64,000 nt of DNA from positions 57,812,501-57,876,500 of the forward strand of contig NC_070606.1 of the NCBI RefSeq assembly GCF_027172205.1. The letters run 5' to 3'. A program made the translations under genes and the position numbers. Numbering within the stretch: the first letter of the stretch is position 1; every line of letters starts with the position of its first letter. The notes beneath the pieces were generated by a model that had not been told where the DNA came from, did not search any database, and was given only the letters and a program-made list of their open reading frames with translations. Shown piece by piece: positions 11,825 through 22,560 of the stretch. This stretch comes from Podarcis raffonei (Eukaryota; Chordata; Lepidosauria; Squamata; Lacertidae).

Positions 11825-13940
11825 TTTTTAAAAAAATGATATTTATTAGAAGTTTCAAAAGTTACAGAAAAAAAGAAGAAAAGAAAACAACAACAAAAAT
11901 AACAAAACATACATAACAATACATAAAAAAGGGAAAAAACATAAAAACCAATACAACAATAATAAAAAACACATATCCAATATTCCATATCTTTATCTTT
12001 CATTTACTTGTTTCATCGACCTCCTCACACCTCCCTTTTTGTATTCTAGTTTAGTTATTTGTTTCAGCAAATTCTTTCCATCTTTCTCAATTTTTATTGG
12101 GTAATTTATCTTAACAGTCTAACCTATTAATTAGCTCAGCAAATCCTTTCCATCTTTCACTATATTCTGTCATTCAATTTACCTTAATTTATTTTAACCT
12201 TATCTTACCATGAAATACCTTAAATCTTAAAACTTACTATTTATTTGTACATAACTCCTTATATCATTTCTACTAAAGCCAAATAATTTCATTCCAACAT
12301 TTTTCCTAATACTCGTTAATTTTACACTAATTCCCAAAATAAATTTTTAAAAATTTTCTTCCAATCTTCATCCAACGTCTCTTCTTCCTGGTCTCGGGTT
12401 ATGTCAGTCCTTACTGTCCATTCCATCTAGTCCATCAACCTGGTAACCTTATGTCCGAGGCTCTTAAGTCTTTTCCATGTCCTTTCTGCAGATCTTCTTC
12501 TTGTTTATACCTGCACTTTACCTTGTCTTTTGTTGATCTCTTTCTTAATTTCTTTCCTTTCTCATTGAGGAGTAGGTCTCGGGGAGACTCCAACTCAACA
12601 ATATCTCCATCTCTCCTCAGCAGATCAGCCCATTCCCCACAGTCCCATTCCCCACAGTCAGCAGTGTAGTCCAGAGAGTATTTAAAAGCATGTTTCAAAG
12701 TCCCTCCAAAATTAAGGGCCCCCACAACTCCAGACCCCCCCCGGCCCACTCCAAATTCAGTCTTCAAGAACAGCGGCTTATGCTCCTGCAGGGCCTCGGG
12801 TCTCTCCATTTGTATTACTTGAGGTTCAACAGCAACCTCCTCCATTATCTTCTGCATTTGCACTTGCCCTGTCAAAACAGGTTCCTGGGTTGGTTCCTGA
12901 ATGGTTTCTGTATAAATATTCGCTGTTTGTCCAAAATTTTTGACTGCAACAGTCATCAAATCCATCTTCTCATGCATCTGCTCCAACAAAGCGCTTGTCT
13001 TGCAAAAAGCAAGCACCAAAACTTCTTCCAAACACATTTTTATTCAGGGTCAGAGTCTGGTCCCACAATCCTAATCTCCACAGCTGTGAAATCCCCAGAT
13101 CGACTCCAGCAACAATTTAACAAGCTCCCTCTAGAGGAGACAATTTCTATTTGTATCCACCTTTTGAAAGCAGGTCCAAAAGTTAATTACTTTCATTTTT
13201 CAAATTTTTTGTTTCTTTTAAATGCAAAATGCAACATTGGAATCAATTTGTTTCTCTTCTTTAACTATCTGTCAAAAGACGTTCCATTCACAGTCAATGA
13301 ACTTCCCCAAAAATCTCTGTCTCTGGCACCCCGTTCCCAGGTTTGAGACGGTGGAAATTTATCTTTCTTTACTCTCTCTCCTGCAGTCTTGAACAGTCAA
13401 AATTCCCCCTTCTTTACTCCTGCTTCCAAGAGGGGTTTTGGTGGTTAAAACTGGAGGAATTTTAGACCTTTATATACGACTTTCCAGACTTTAGCTTGCA
13501 CAATTTTTGCTTCAGTCTATTTACAAAAGCGGAAGGCGGACTTCCTGTTTAGAACCTTCCCGCTTCAATGCCAAATTAAAATGTTTCTTAATCCAATTTT
13601 CCGTTCTACTCACGGGTACTTGTTTAGAGTCCAATTGTCCACAGGAAAAAGTCAGCGCTCTCCGGCAACGGCTGTGCGGCTTCACTCCGTAAAAATAGTG
13701 GTCGATTCAAAACACCGCGCCGCTCACCCCACGTCGCTTTGGATCCCCGAAAAAGGGGTTTCCCTGCGAGTAGGGGAGGCGCTCCTGGTGTCAGCCGAAT
13801 CCCACGTTCCCAGGCTTCCTCCGCCTGGGATTTTTAAAGGGTCTCCGCCTTCGCCACGGCAGCAAGACCCGATTTTCGCGGAGCGGGTTCCTCTCAGTCA
13901 GAGGAACTCCACCATTGCCGATGGCGCTAACCCAGAAGTC
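11825..13940 (-). mobile_element. L1 LINE with large internal deletion, inserted in CR1
   Basis: Minus-strand order is a GC-rich leader resembling an L1 5'UTR (13940-13038), a 200-codon frame starting at 13037, then the last codons of an L1 ORF2 (around 12365, DWKKIFKNLFW, compare DWKKFKLYL at the end of the L1 at 15264). An A/T-rich 3'UTR follows, with AATAAA (11842-11847) and an A-rich end. Nearly all of ORF2, including endonuclease and RT, is absent. The flanks CATAAATGTTCTA (11812-11824) and CATAAACGTTCTA (13941-13953) form a 13-bp target-site duplication with one change. The insert splits a CR1 whose coding sequence continues on both sides. Confidence 0.85.
12435..13037 (-). CDS. 200-codon frame in deleted L1, probably ORF1-derived
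   Basis: This is the only long open frame in the internally deleted L1. It begins MCLEEVLVLAFCKTSALLEQ, followed by MHEKMDLMTVAVKNF, a helical stretch compatible with a coiled coil. The C-terminal third is lysine-rich (KGKKLRKRSTKDKVKCR). The frame ends just upstream of the relic ORF2 C-terminus. By position, first frame after the leader, it corresponds to L1 ORF1 or the start of it; I do not see an RNA-recognition motif. It may be a leftover of the deletion and not a working protein. Confidence 0.4.
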   Translation of the reverse strand: MCLEEVLVLAFCKTSALLEQMHEKMDLMTVAVKNFGQTANIYTETIQEPTQEPVLTGQVQMQKIMEEVAVEPQVIQMERPEALQEHKPLFLKTEFGVGRGGSGVVGALNFGGTLKHAFKYSLDYTADCGEWDCGEWADLLRRDGDIVELESPRDLLLNEKGKKLRKRSTKDKVKCRYKQEEDLQKGHGKDLRASDIRLPG

Positions 13941-13953
13941 CATAAACGTTCTA

Positions 13954-14060
13954 GAGTTGGGGGTTAACAGTGAGGCAGCAAAGTTTGCTCATAACACCAA
14001 ATTGCTAGGATTAGACACATTAATGGATGCCAAGATGGAAATGTTCTACCTTGACTGTCT
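13954..14060 (+). mobile_element. CR1 LINE fragment, reverse transcriptase part 2
   Basis: Beyond the L1 insert the CR1 resumes exactly: GAGTTGGGGGTTAACAGTGA then codons for EAAKFAHNTKLLG. This corresponds to the FADDTKLL block of the RT, with the catalytic pair changed (AHN in place of ADD). It joins the fragment ending at 11824. Confidence 0.8.
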
Positions 14061-14232
14061 GAGGTAGGATGCCTCTGAATACCAGTTGTTGGAAATCGCA
14101 AGTGAGATGAGTGCTCTTGCACTCATGCCCTGCTTGCTTGAATTTTCTCATAGACATCTAGCTGGCTACTGTGGGAACAGGATGTTGGACTAGATAAGCC
14201 TTTGGCCTGATCCTTATGTAGGCCAGCAACAT
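14061..14232 (+). repeat. CR1 3' end (TTCTTATG-type subfamily)
   Basis: GAACAGGATGTTGGACTAGA, TAAGCCTTTGGCCTGATCC and TTATGTAGG match the 3' UTR shared by many reptile CR1s. Related copies lie at about 20540-20700 and 23925-24020. It follows directly on the RT fragment and may be the same insertion with an internal deletion. Confidence 0.6.
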
Positions 14233-15065
14233 CTGGAGGGTCACAGATTGCAATGGTAAAATATAACAATTTAAAATAGAAACACCTATGGAACATTGCC
14301 AATAGGTCATTTTCAACTTAGTTCTCACATATTACCTGCAGCTTGGTAGGTCATTTGTTCAAAGCCACTTGCCAAGTTGCTGCAATGGAACAGAAAATCC
14401 CTAAGTCAGATGTGGGAGGCATTAAAAAGTGTTACCAGCAGTGAAGGGGGGGGGAGCAGAGCTGTAGTGACTATCTGTTGTGCGAGTGCAGTTTTGCAGC
14501 TTTAATTAAAGATCTGCCTATTAACAAACTGCATGCTGGATCAGCCCTCAGAGCAGTGGAAACAGTATTAGATTGCTTCTGCCACGTTTAGAATCGCACA
14601 TTTGTCTTCTCTCTTCAAGGCCCCCAGTAAAATCATATGGCCTCGCCATCTAGCAGGATTGTTCAGGATTTGGAATCTTTTAAGGATAAATCAGTGCTGT
14701 AGAGGTTCAGCACACACCAAAGTCATCTCAGCACACAGATGCACGCTGTGATGTGGCACGGAGTACAGTCACCCTGTTTGCTCGCCTCTAGCACCAGCCT
14801 TGGCATTGATCACTAAGCAAGCAGCCTGAAAACCTCCACTCTGACCTCAGCTTCTTTAATGTACTGGTTGCCATTCCCTCCCCCCAACTATTTCCCCAAA
14901 GCCCTTGAGTTATTTTCCCACAGCCTGTGATTGTTGGAGACAGATTTGATGTTGGCTGGAACATATATTGAAAGTAAAGTGTTTCCATCCCTATGCATGT
15001 ATACAAACTTCCCGCTATTTCTCATGATAGTTGACTAGATGACTCCTTATTAAAAGACATTACAG
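14233..15065. other. No gene recognised
   Basis: No exon or nameable repeat apart from a G-rich run near 14447. Confidence 0.4.
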
Positions 15066-15263
15066 AATGAAGAGAGATGGAAGGGGCCACAAATGTCATC
15101 CAATGGGTCTGCTTCCTCTGGATGGTAGCATCCCTGAGAGGTGCTCACCCAACCAGTGCTTTAAAAACTTATAATGAACAAGAGAGTCCACCACCTTCCA
15201 AGGCAGCCTGTTCCCCTACTGTTGGAAAGTTCTTCCTAATGTTTAATCAAAATTCTCCATCTT
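15066..15263 (-). repeat. CR1-family LINE fragment, reverse orientation, left half
   Basis: Plus-strand AAGAGAGATGGAAGGGGCCA, AGAGTCCACCACCTTCC and GGAAAGTTCTTCCTAATGTTT are typical of the antisense strand of reptile CR1 3' regions. It is interrupted at 15263 by an L1 and resumes at 16863. Confidence 0.75.
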
Positions 15264-16846
15264 GAAACAATGTTTCAAACATTGCAGATTGTGGACAGAA
15301 TGGACTGTTTCAAGAAGTGGCAGAAAGACATATCGAGATTTGTCTGGCAGGGCAAAAAGCCCAGAATAAAATTCAAGATATTAACTGATGCAAAAGAAAG
15401 AGGGGGGTTTGCCCTGCCGGACTTAAAACTGTACTATGAAGCAGCAGCTTTTTGCTGGCTGAAAGACTGGCTACTTCTTGAGAATACAGACATTTTGGAT
15501 TTAGAAGGGTTCAATAATAGATTTGGTTGGCATGCATATATATGGTATGACAAGGTAAAAATTCATAAAAGTTTCAAAAACCATATTGTTAGGAAAGCAT
15601 TGTACAATGTTTGGATTCGTTATAAAGATTTGTTGGAAAATAAAACCCCTAGGTGGTTGTCACCAATGGAGGCTAAGGAGGTTAAAAAGCTTAATATGGA
15701 ATCTAAATGGCCAAAATATTGGGAAATTGTAGAACAAGAAGGTGGAAACGTGAAATTACAGAGTTATGAGAAATTGAAGTTTAAAGTAAGAGACTGGCTT
15801 CATTATTACCAGATAAATGAAGTTTTTAAACAGGACAGGAAAATCGGTTTCCAGGTGGAGAAGTCAAAGTTAGAAACAGAATTGTTAGAACCTAATACTA
15901 AGAATCTGTCTAGAATGTACAATTTGCTGCTGAAATGGAACACACAGGATGAAACGGTTAGATCAGCTATGATTAAATGGGCACAGGACATTGGTCATGA
16001 CATTATGTTTGCTGACTGGGAACAGTTATGGACCACCGGTATAAAATTTACGGCATGTAATGCCTTAAGAGAGAATATTATGAAAATGATTTACAGGTGG
16101 TACATGACCCCAGTCAAGCTTGCAAAAATTTACCATTTGCCCAATAATAAATGTTGGAAATGTAATGAAACTGAAGGTACTTTCTATCACCTTTGGTGGA
16201 CGTGCCCAAGGATTAAGGCCTTCTGGGAAACGATATATAATGAAATTAAGAAGGTGCTTAAGTGTACCTTTCACAAAAAACCAGAGGCTTTTCTCCTGGG
16301 CATGGTAGGCCAATTGGTGTCAAAGAAAGATAGGATGTTTTTTATGTATGCTACAACAGCAGCAAGAGTCCTACTAGCAAAGTATTGGAAGACACAAGAA
16401 CTACCCACACTGGAAGAGTGGCAGACGAAGGTGATCGAGTATATGGGACTAGCAGAGATGACGAGCAGAATCCGTGACCAAGGGAAAGAGACGGCGGAAG
16501 AAGATTGGAAGAAATTTAAACTTTATCTTAAAAATTCTTGCAAAATTATTGAGTGTTAAAATGCCATGGGTAAAGCATAACAGATTTGCAGTGACAAATG
16601 ACTGGATAAGAGGAAAGAAAGGGGTTAAAGAAAGGAATTAATAAGTAATATAGACCAGGGGTTGTTGAAAAAAAAGTTCAAAACAGGGATGCAGAAAAGG
16701 GAGGCATGGGGAAGTCGCTGAAATTGGGTATATGAAAAAATTTATGAAATTATACATGTTTATATGTTTGTTTGTTAGTGTTTGTTGTTTGTATTGTCTT
16801 ATATTATATGTTGAAAAACCAATAAAAATTTTATTAAAAAAACACA
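15264..16846 (+). mobile_element. L1 LINE, 5'-truncated, with intact ORF2 C-terminus
   Basis: The insert carries an open ORF2 C-terminal frame, a 3'UTR (16560-16840), an AATAAA signal at 16821-16826 and an A-rich tail. It is flanked by a perfect 16-bp duplication CAAAATTCTCCATCTT (15248-15263 and 16847-16862). The perfect duplication and unbroken frame indicate a young insertion. Truncation removed the 5'UTR, ORF1, the endonuclease and most of the RT, so this copy cannot move itself. Confidence 0.95.
15270..16559 (+). CDS. L1 ORF2 protein, C-terminal 429 codons
   Basis: The frame begins inside ORF2, downstream of the reverse transcriptase core. It contains the familiar L1 stretch FVWQGKKPRIKFKILTDAKE, GGFALPDLKLYYEAAAFCWL, and the C-terminal cysteine-rich segment CWKCNETEGTFYHLWWTC, a C-x2-C-x7-H-x4-C pattern near residues 297-312. 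The cysteine segment is thought to bind nucleic acid and is needed for retrotransposition in L1. The ATG at 15270 is not the natural start; the frame is open from the truncation point. No stop interrupts the 429 codons before TAA at 16557-16559. A fragment like this is not expected to be functional alone. Confidence 0.93.
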   Translation: MFQTLQIVDRMDCFKKWQKDISRFVWQGKKPRIKFKILTDAKERGGFALPDLKLYYEAAAFCWLKDWLLLENTDILDLEGFNNRFGWHAYIWYDKVKIHKSFKNHIVRKALYNVWIRYKDLLENKTPRWLSPMEAKEVKKLNMESKWPKYWEIVEQEGGNVKLQSYEKLKFKVRDWLHYYQINEVFKQDRKIGFQVEKSKLETELLEPNTKNLSRMYNLLLKWNTQDETVRSAMIKWAQDIGHDIMFADWEQLWTTGIKFTACNALRENIMKMIYRWYMTPVKLAKIYHLPNNKCWKCNETEGTFYHLWWTCPRIKAFWETIYNEIKKVLKCTFHKKPEAFLLGMVGQLVSKKDRMFFMYATTAARVLLAKYWKTQELPTLEEWQTKVIEYMGLAEMTSRIRDQGKETAEEDWKKFKLYLKNSCKIIEC

Positions 16847-16862
16847 CAAAATTCTCCATCTT

Positions 16863-17036
16863 ATAATTTGAACCTGTTAGTTTGGGCCCTCCCCTCAGAA
16901 GCAGTGGAAAACAAAAAATCTATGTCACAGCCCTTCAGATATTTGAAGATAGCTATGACATAACCTCTTACTAATCTCTTCTCCCGAATAGATATACCCA
17001 ACTCTTGCTGCCTCTCCTCTTAGGACTCCCATAGTT
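16863..17036 (-). repeat. CR1-family LINE fragment, reverse orientation, right half
   Basis: Continues the sequence cut at 15263: TATAATTTGAACCTGTTAG, then CACAGCCCTTCAGATATTTG and AACCTCTTACTAATCTC, all typical of antisense reptile CR1. Joining left and right across the L1 restores one uninterrupted repeat. Confidence 0.75.
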
Positions 17037-17843
17037 TTTTGCATACAGTTGATTCCTTATGCTCATGTTATCAAAGCAAAAAAACCAACAACACCTGGAT
17101 ATTGCCACCACCTGATTTGCTACCAAAAAGAATAAGAAAAAAGCAGTCATGTAAAGATAAAAAGCTATCTCTCCATACCTCTGCGTACTTCCAAACCCAG
17201 GGAGGGATGTATCAAAAGGGGCATAATTTAAATGGAGTTTATTATTGTCTCAAATGTACTTTTCAGCTTGTTGCAAACAAGCACATTTTAGAATAACTGG
17301 TATGAAACATTCATTTGTTTTAATTTTTATTACCTGCATATTCCCCCACTGACAAACTAACCGACAGGAGTAAATGACAGCTTGTCTCTGAAGATGCTTC
17401 TTTCTGTAGGGTAGTAACGTTGCATTCTACCCCAGTCTCTGAGCAGTGTGAAATTCCAGAGGTTCCAGGCGCTTACCCAGGGTTTGTGTTTCCTTTAGAA
17501 TGAGAGACAGCGGAGACTGTGGTGTCTTTAGGATATGTGGATTATTTACACATATATACAACCTGAGCCTACGATGAAGGGGTTCACAGCATTAACACTC
17601 GAAGAAGAGGGTCTTGTTTCTCCCATAGCCACATAGCTTGCATTCAAGCAGAAATCAGGCATGACTCTGATGCCCTGGTTTCCTGGCCTGATTCTAGCTT
17701 CTAGCTTGCACACAACTAAACTCTCCACTCTGTTCTTTCTAACTACCAGGGAATTGAGGAGGGGGGCCCCACCCATTTTTAGTCTGGCACAGAGCCACTT
17801 CCTTGGTTACCTTAATCTCCCTGGGCTGCTTCTCTGTCTAGAA
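17037..17843. other. No gene recognised
   Basis: No coding exon or nameable repeat is visible. Confidence 0.4.
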
Positions 17844-17970
17844 CAGGGATGGGGCACCAGATGTTGCTGGACTGCAACTCCTATCACATTATCATTCTAG
17901 TGTGGGATTGATGGGAGCTTTAGCCAAACAACAACCGAAGGGCCACAGGTTACTCCATCCTTGATTTGGA
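17844..17970. repeat. Degraded hAT-like palindromic element
   Basis: CAGGGATGGGGCACCAGATG and GGACTGCAACTCCTATCAC form the left arm. GGGCCACAGGTTACTCCATC and CTTG form the right end. Same family as 19830-19955 and 62915-63025. Confidence 0.65.
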
Positions 17971-18217
17971 GGCACAGGCTTTTTAAAAAGTACACACTGC
18001 AGAACCCTCACCGATAAGAAGCAGAAATGCCTCTTGGTTATTTCATCTCATCAATCACCATACTAGACCTTGGCAGACACATGACGAAAATGAACATTTT
18101 AGGAAACAAAGATTTCATCTCCTTCCCTTCAACACACAGCCTTGTGCTAAGCACCACAGTGCAGCTCAAGCCCACAGGTCCTACCACTATATTATAGACA
18201 ACAACAAAGACTCTTTT

Positions 18218-18330
18218 CATTTTATTCTTAATTTGTATACCACCTTTCTACACTGCTGAACACAAGGCAGTTTACAAGCCACAGAAACAACAAAATATAC
18301 AACCAAGATCACACACCATAAAACCATCAG
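18218..18330 (-). repeat. L2-type LINE 3' end, reverse orientation
   Basis: Plus-strand TTTATTCTTAATTTGTATAC and CACCTTTCTACACTGC, then CAAGGCAGTTTACAAG, is the reverse complement of an L2-like tail. An A-rich, repeat-like tract of unclear origin continues to about 18620. Confidence 0.55.
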
Positions 18331-19389
18331 ATCCAAGGCAAATAAATCATAATGAAAAATGTGACAAGTCGATAAAAATAAGCAAGTCAATCAATTAAAG
18401 TAATATTCAATAATCCGCTTGAAATCTGTTACATGATAAAAGCAACCATTAAAATCAGCAAATAATTAAACAGAAAATCTCTCCCCACAACGATCTTTAC
18501 ACAAAATCACTACTAGACTATAACAAATAAAAATAACAGCAAAGTCACAATGCATAAAATATCACAGACCATGTTTTAAAAAATCAAATGAAACAAGCAA
18601 CGAAGTTGCACAGCTTACAAAATTCCAAAATGTACAGAAATAGTAATCCCCTGGTCCAGGTCCAACATCTAATCTACAAGTACTTGAAGAAGAAGAAAGG
18701 TCAGTCTCAGTACTGATCTGGCAGTGCTTAAAACCTCAAAAGGAAAAGGTGGACCAGGGTTCATGCATGCTGAAAAAGAATTGATGGGCATAAATTGGGG
18801 GTGGAACAACAGGAGTCCTAGGTCAGGTTTGATGAGCAACAGTAAAGTAAGGAAATGGAGATAGATCTAGATATAATAGGGTGATAAGCAAGACCCCATT
18901 AACTTTTTACCAAATGTTTTACTGTTTCCAAGATTGCAGTTGCCCCAAATCCAACCTTTTTTTCATGGCTGTTCACTACTATTCAGAGCCTCCTCTGCCC
19001 TTTCTGCTGCTTCAATGGTCATTCCTTCCCCCACCCCCAATTTCATTCCTCCTCAGGGATCCTCAGCCAATCAGGGGTCACATACTGTATGCGATTACAA
19101 AATTATGCACATCTGAAGCAAATTAATCCTGTTTAGAGTGAGAATATGTGAAGAGACCATTCACATTTGCTGCATCTGAAAGACTAACAAATTTATTACG
19201 GCATAAGAACAGAGCCCACTTTATTTATAAATGAAGCATAATCCTGAGCTGTGTGTGTATTACACACACATAGATAGGAGTTTTTTTTTGGGGGGGGAGA
19301 GGACACAACTGTGAACACTCCCTCCCCCACAGACAGGCAACCATCCCAACCAACCTCACACACATCCTGCAACTCAGGACAACACTTTG

Positions 19390-19500
19390 CACACCTGATA
19401 ACGTGGATTGTAGCCCACAAAAGCTTATTATGCTACAGTAAGTCTGTTCGTCTAAGCCTTCAGCTCTAAGGTGCTGCAAGACTTTATTGCTGCAAGAGAC
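19390..19500 (+). repeat. Dispersed repeat with hammerhead-like motif, copy 1
   Basis: CTGATAACGTGG, TAGCCCACAAAAGC, TTATTATGCTA and then CTCTAAGGTGCTGCAAGAC match the repeat that also occurs at 51255 and 60690. The order CTGATGA-like box, short complementary stem GTGG/CCAC, then AAAA in place of GAAA is what a decayed hammerhead ribozyme would leave. Penelope-like elements are known to carry hammerheads, so this may be a relic of one; that assignment is an inference. Confidence 0.45.
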
Positions 19501-19829
19501 TAACTCTGCATATTATCAAAGAATCAGTCTAGCATGTAGCCAGACAGCAACTGAAAGTTCTCCACGGCTGCCTGCCCAAGGAAGGGCTTGAATTAAGTGG
19601 TTGCAAAATATCATCTCCCTTCTTCTATCAAAACTCCATTCCCATCCACGGTGTATAGCAGCAGAAGGAAAACTAGATACAATCAGTAGCAGCAGCCAAG
19701 TTGCACAAGGCGAAAGTGAATACCCTTTCTAGAACGGGAACTAACTCTTACATTATACAAGTCCAAAAATGCAAGCACTTATCCCAGTACTAAAGAGCGA
19801 ATTTCCCTTGAGTAAAAACAAGGTTCAAT

Positions 19830-19955
19830 GTGGCCCTTCAGATGTTATTGGACTTCAACTCCCATCAGCCCCAGTCCACATAGCCAATGATTAAGGATGA
19901 TAGGAGGTGTAGTTCAGCAACACCTGGAGAGCCACAGGTTCCCCACCCTTGATCT
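19830..19955. repeat. hAT-like palindromic element
   Basis: Left arm: TGTGGCCCTTCAGATGTTAT and GGACTTCAACTCCCATCAGC. Right arm: GTGTAGTTCAGCAACACCTG and GGTTCCCCACCCTTG. The two arms are reverse complements with drift. Confidence 0.7.
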
Positions 19956-20304
19956 ATACACACTTTCTCTCTTTCTCTCTCCACATCTGCCAGTGCTGTT
20001 TTAAATACACTTTACCCTGCAGCCCTCTCAAGAATTCAAAATAACTGAAGCTTAGAGAGTGCTTTTAGAAGTCACGGAGAAACAACCCTTTTCGTCTCAT
20101 AAACCAAATAGAAGTGGTGGAACATTCACCTCCAAGGCTGTATGATTTTGCAAACAGTTAGTATACTTCCGAAGTATGAAAGATCAGGGATGATTGGAAT
20201 GGTGGGCCTGGGCTCTCCAAGGCAATGATCCCCAAGGCACTGTTTTCGTGTTCTACCATCACTTTCATTGCAGTCTGCTCCCCTGTCCTATCTCCTCTTT
20301 AGCA

Positions 20305-20406
20305 AGGGTAGCCAAATATGGTGCCCTCCAGAGGTTGATGAGCTACAACTGTCATTCCTGGCTATGGAATACAACAACATCTGGTGGACATTTCATTGGC
20401 TACCCT
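20305..20406. repeat. Degraded hAT-like palindromic element, AGGGTAGCCAA ends
   Basis: It begins AGGGTAGCCAAATATGG and ends CATTGGCTACCCT, an inverted repeat. The interior has GCCCTCCAGAGGTTG and CTACAACTGTCATTCC, decayed versions of the family core. Confidence 0.6.
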
Positions 20407-20539
20407 CCCCCCCAGTGCTGTTTAGGAAGTTTATTCACAAAGCCGTAAGGAGCCAAACTGGAAGAGGCCTGTCTGACCTTCACACTGAAAGGTCATCACC
20501 CAGTCCCCATAGAAAGCTCCTGTGTCAACAGTCAAGATT

Positions 20540-20705
20540 CCTCTTTGCCGGGTGATGGGTAGCTGGGAACCACAAGCGGAGAGGGTGCTGTTGTACTCGG
20601 GACCTGCTTTTGGTCCTCTTGTGGGCATCTGGTTGGCCAATGTAAGAAGAGAATGATGGAATAGATGGGGCATGGGCCTGATCCAGCAAGCTCTTCTCTA
20701 GTGCT
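20540..20705 (+). repeat. CR1 3' end (TTCTTATG-type subfamily)
   Basis: GTTGTACTCGGGACCTGCTT, GGGCATCTGGTTGGCCAATG and GGCCTGATCCAGCAAGCTC match the same CR1 3' region seen at 14061. Confidence 0.65.
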
Positions 20706-20899
20706 ATCCTGGCCCAAGGGTAAGAATGCATGTCCATTATTAACATATTTGGAGGATTCCACTGCACGAGACTGAAGCTCCTTGCTCAATCGCAGTAGAT
20801 TACTTAAAGGGATCCAGCCTTCTTCAGTAGACCAGCAGCTTGTAGATCAGGTGGGACTGACAATTGGGCTGCACCTGCTGCTGCTACAACTCTATAAGG

Positions 20900-21035
20900 C
20901 AGGCATGGCCAAACTTGGCCCTCCAGATGTTTTGGGACTACAATTCCCATCATCCCTGACCACTGGTCTTGTTAGCTAGGGATGATGGGAGTTGTAGTCC
21001 CAAAACATCTGGAGGGCCAAGTTTGGCCATGCCTG
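20900..21035. mobile_element. Near-perfect palindromic hAT-like MITE
   Basis: The element reads CAGGCATGGCCAAACTTGGC at the left and the exact reverse complement at the right. The two arms of about 58 nt differ at one base (ATTCCC against ACTCCC). Flanks CTATAAGG (20892-20899) and CTAGAAGG (21036-21043) look like an 8-bp target-site duplication with one change, as for hAT. As RNA or single-stranded DNA it would form a very stable hairpin. No coding capacity. Confidence 0.88.
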
Positions 21036-21043
21036 CTAGAAGG

Positions 21044-22057
21044 GCTCGATTCAGTTTGTTATCCGCAGAAGCAACTTCAGAGCTCTGTCTCCAGTCCTTA
21101 GCCTTGTCTTGTCTTATACCCAGGTTGGGCCTTGCCTCACCACAGGACATCCTGTTCTTTTAAGAGTTGCATATAAGAAGGTGGAGGAGAAATTCTATGA
21201 TGTGCAACTTCCCCCATCACTGCAACCTAGCGACAGGGGAAGTTTCACTAGGTATAGCTTTCCTTTTTATGTAGCTCTTAAAAGATAAACGTCCATTCAG
21301 AATCTGACCCTGGCACCCCTATCTATCTTAGGTGCCCTGGCGGATTTCGCATTCTCTGAGTGTTTGCATCAAGCCGTTCTTGATAAGGGTCAGGTGACGT
21401 TCCTGGCTGCTGGGTTCTTAGACTCTGCATTGGAAGCGGGGAAGAATTATGAGGTGTGGGCGAGACTTCTCCTGCAATACAAAGAAGCTGGACACCCAAC
21501 AGTTGCTATGAAAGACGTTCGGGGAATCTGAAACAGCAACATAGCTTTTGGGCTGATCCGTCTTGACAAAATGTTAGACAGCCTCAGAAGCAGCAGAGCA
21601 AAGAGGAAGAGAAAGAGATTGTGCATTTCATATGCAAAACTGATGCTTTCGGAGAGGCTCCAGCTGTGTTCCAGGTCACCCCAGCATTGCTTGCAATTTA
21701 AATGTTCAAAGCAAGCAGTGAGGTACTAAAAATGTAAGAGGAGGAGGGGAAACCAGGCCAAAAGGTACTAAAATTAATAAAATCCTCAGCTGTAGATCAA
21801 TATATTTACCGCGGGCATAGGAATATGCACAGCTGCAATTGTACATTTCAGCATCACAATTTGATAGTTGGTCTGGAAGTATCGGTTATTAGCTTTCCTT
21901 TATATAGAATTAGCCTCTAGCTGCTGGTGGTTCCAGGCACTGGAAGGGCATTTCAAAGAGGAGAAGGCAGAATTCTCAGCAAGTTTCAACGGACTACTCT
22001 TGGATGTTTAACTGCAAGCAAAACAACACAGTCTTCTTGAAGAGTGTTGAATGTGAA
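21044..22057. other. No gene recognised
   Basis: No exon or nameable repeat seen. The right part may continue into the LINE fragment that follows. Confidence 0.35.
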
Positions 22058-22560
22058 GAAAGCCTTTGGACCAGCCGCCAGGAAAACTGCACTGCTGAAA
22101 ACCTTGTCTAGAAAGATCATTGCAGACCATAGCAAGCAGATGAAGTGATGGGTAGAGCATTATTAAGAACTGTACTTGTGGGTAAACATAGTCTCTGACA
22201 CAGCAGTTGATAGCATCCAGACTCTGCCTGTCTTGAAAGAGCTGAATATCCCTCCGTCCCTTCCCCTGATAAACTGAAGGACACCATCAACTCCTAAGCA
22301 GGTGGTAAAGCACCAGGACAAGACGGAAGCCCAACAGAAGTGCTGAAAGCTGACCTCTGTTCCTCCCTCATGATGCACCGCCACAGTCTTCCCTTCCAGA
22401 TTTGGGGGGAAAGGATCCGTGCCACAAGACATGTGCAACCCTAGCATTGTGACCCTCTGTAAGAACAAAGGTGATTGTAAACATTTTGGTGTACCAACTC
22501 TGAAATGACAAAAATATATCCTGCAGTGCCACAGGATAGTAAATTACTCCTGGCCAATGG
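22058..22560 (+). mobile_element. Old non-LTR retrotransposon fragment, pre-RT to RT region
   Basis: In shifting plus-strand frames I read ELNIPPS, then a decayed form of the common LINE block S-x-GKAPG-x-D-x-I-P (GGTAAAGCACCAGGACAAGA at 22304), EVLKAD, VPQDM and SIVTLCKNKGD (about 22450). This resembles the linker and first RT blocks of RTE/CR1-like LINEs. Many frame breaks show great age. The exact family is uncertain. Confidence 0.6.

Noticed and set aside
12690-13346. 218-codon plus-strand frame as a gene
   Set aside because: It lies antisense to the L1 leader and first frame, overlaps the 200-codon L1 frame, and has no protein-like pattern.
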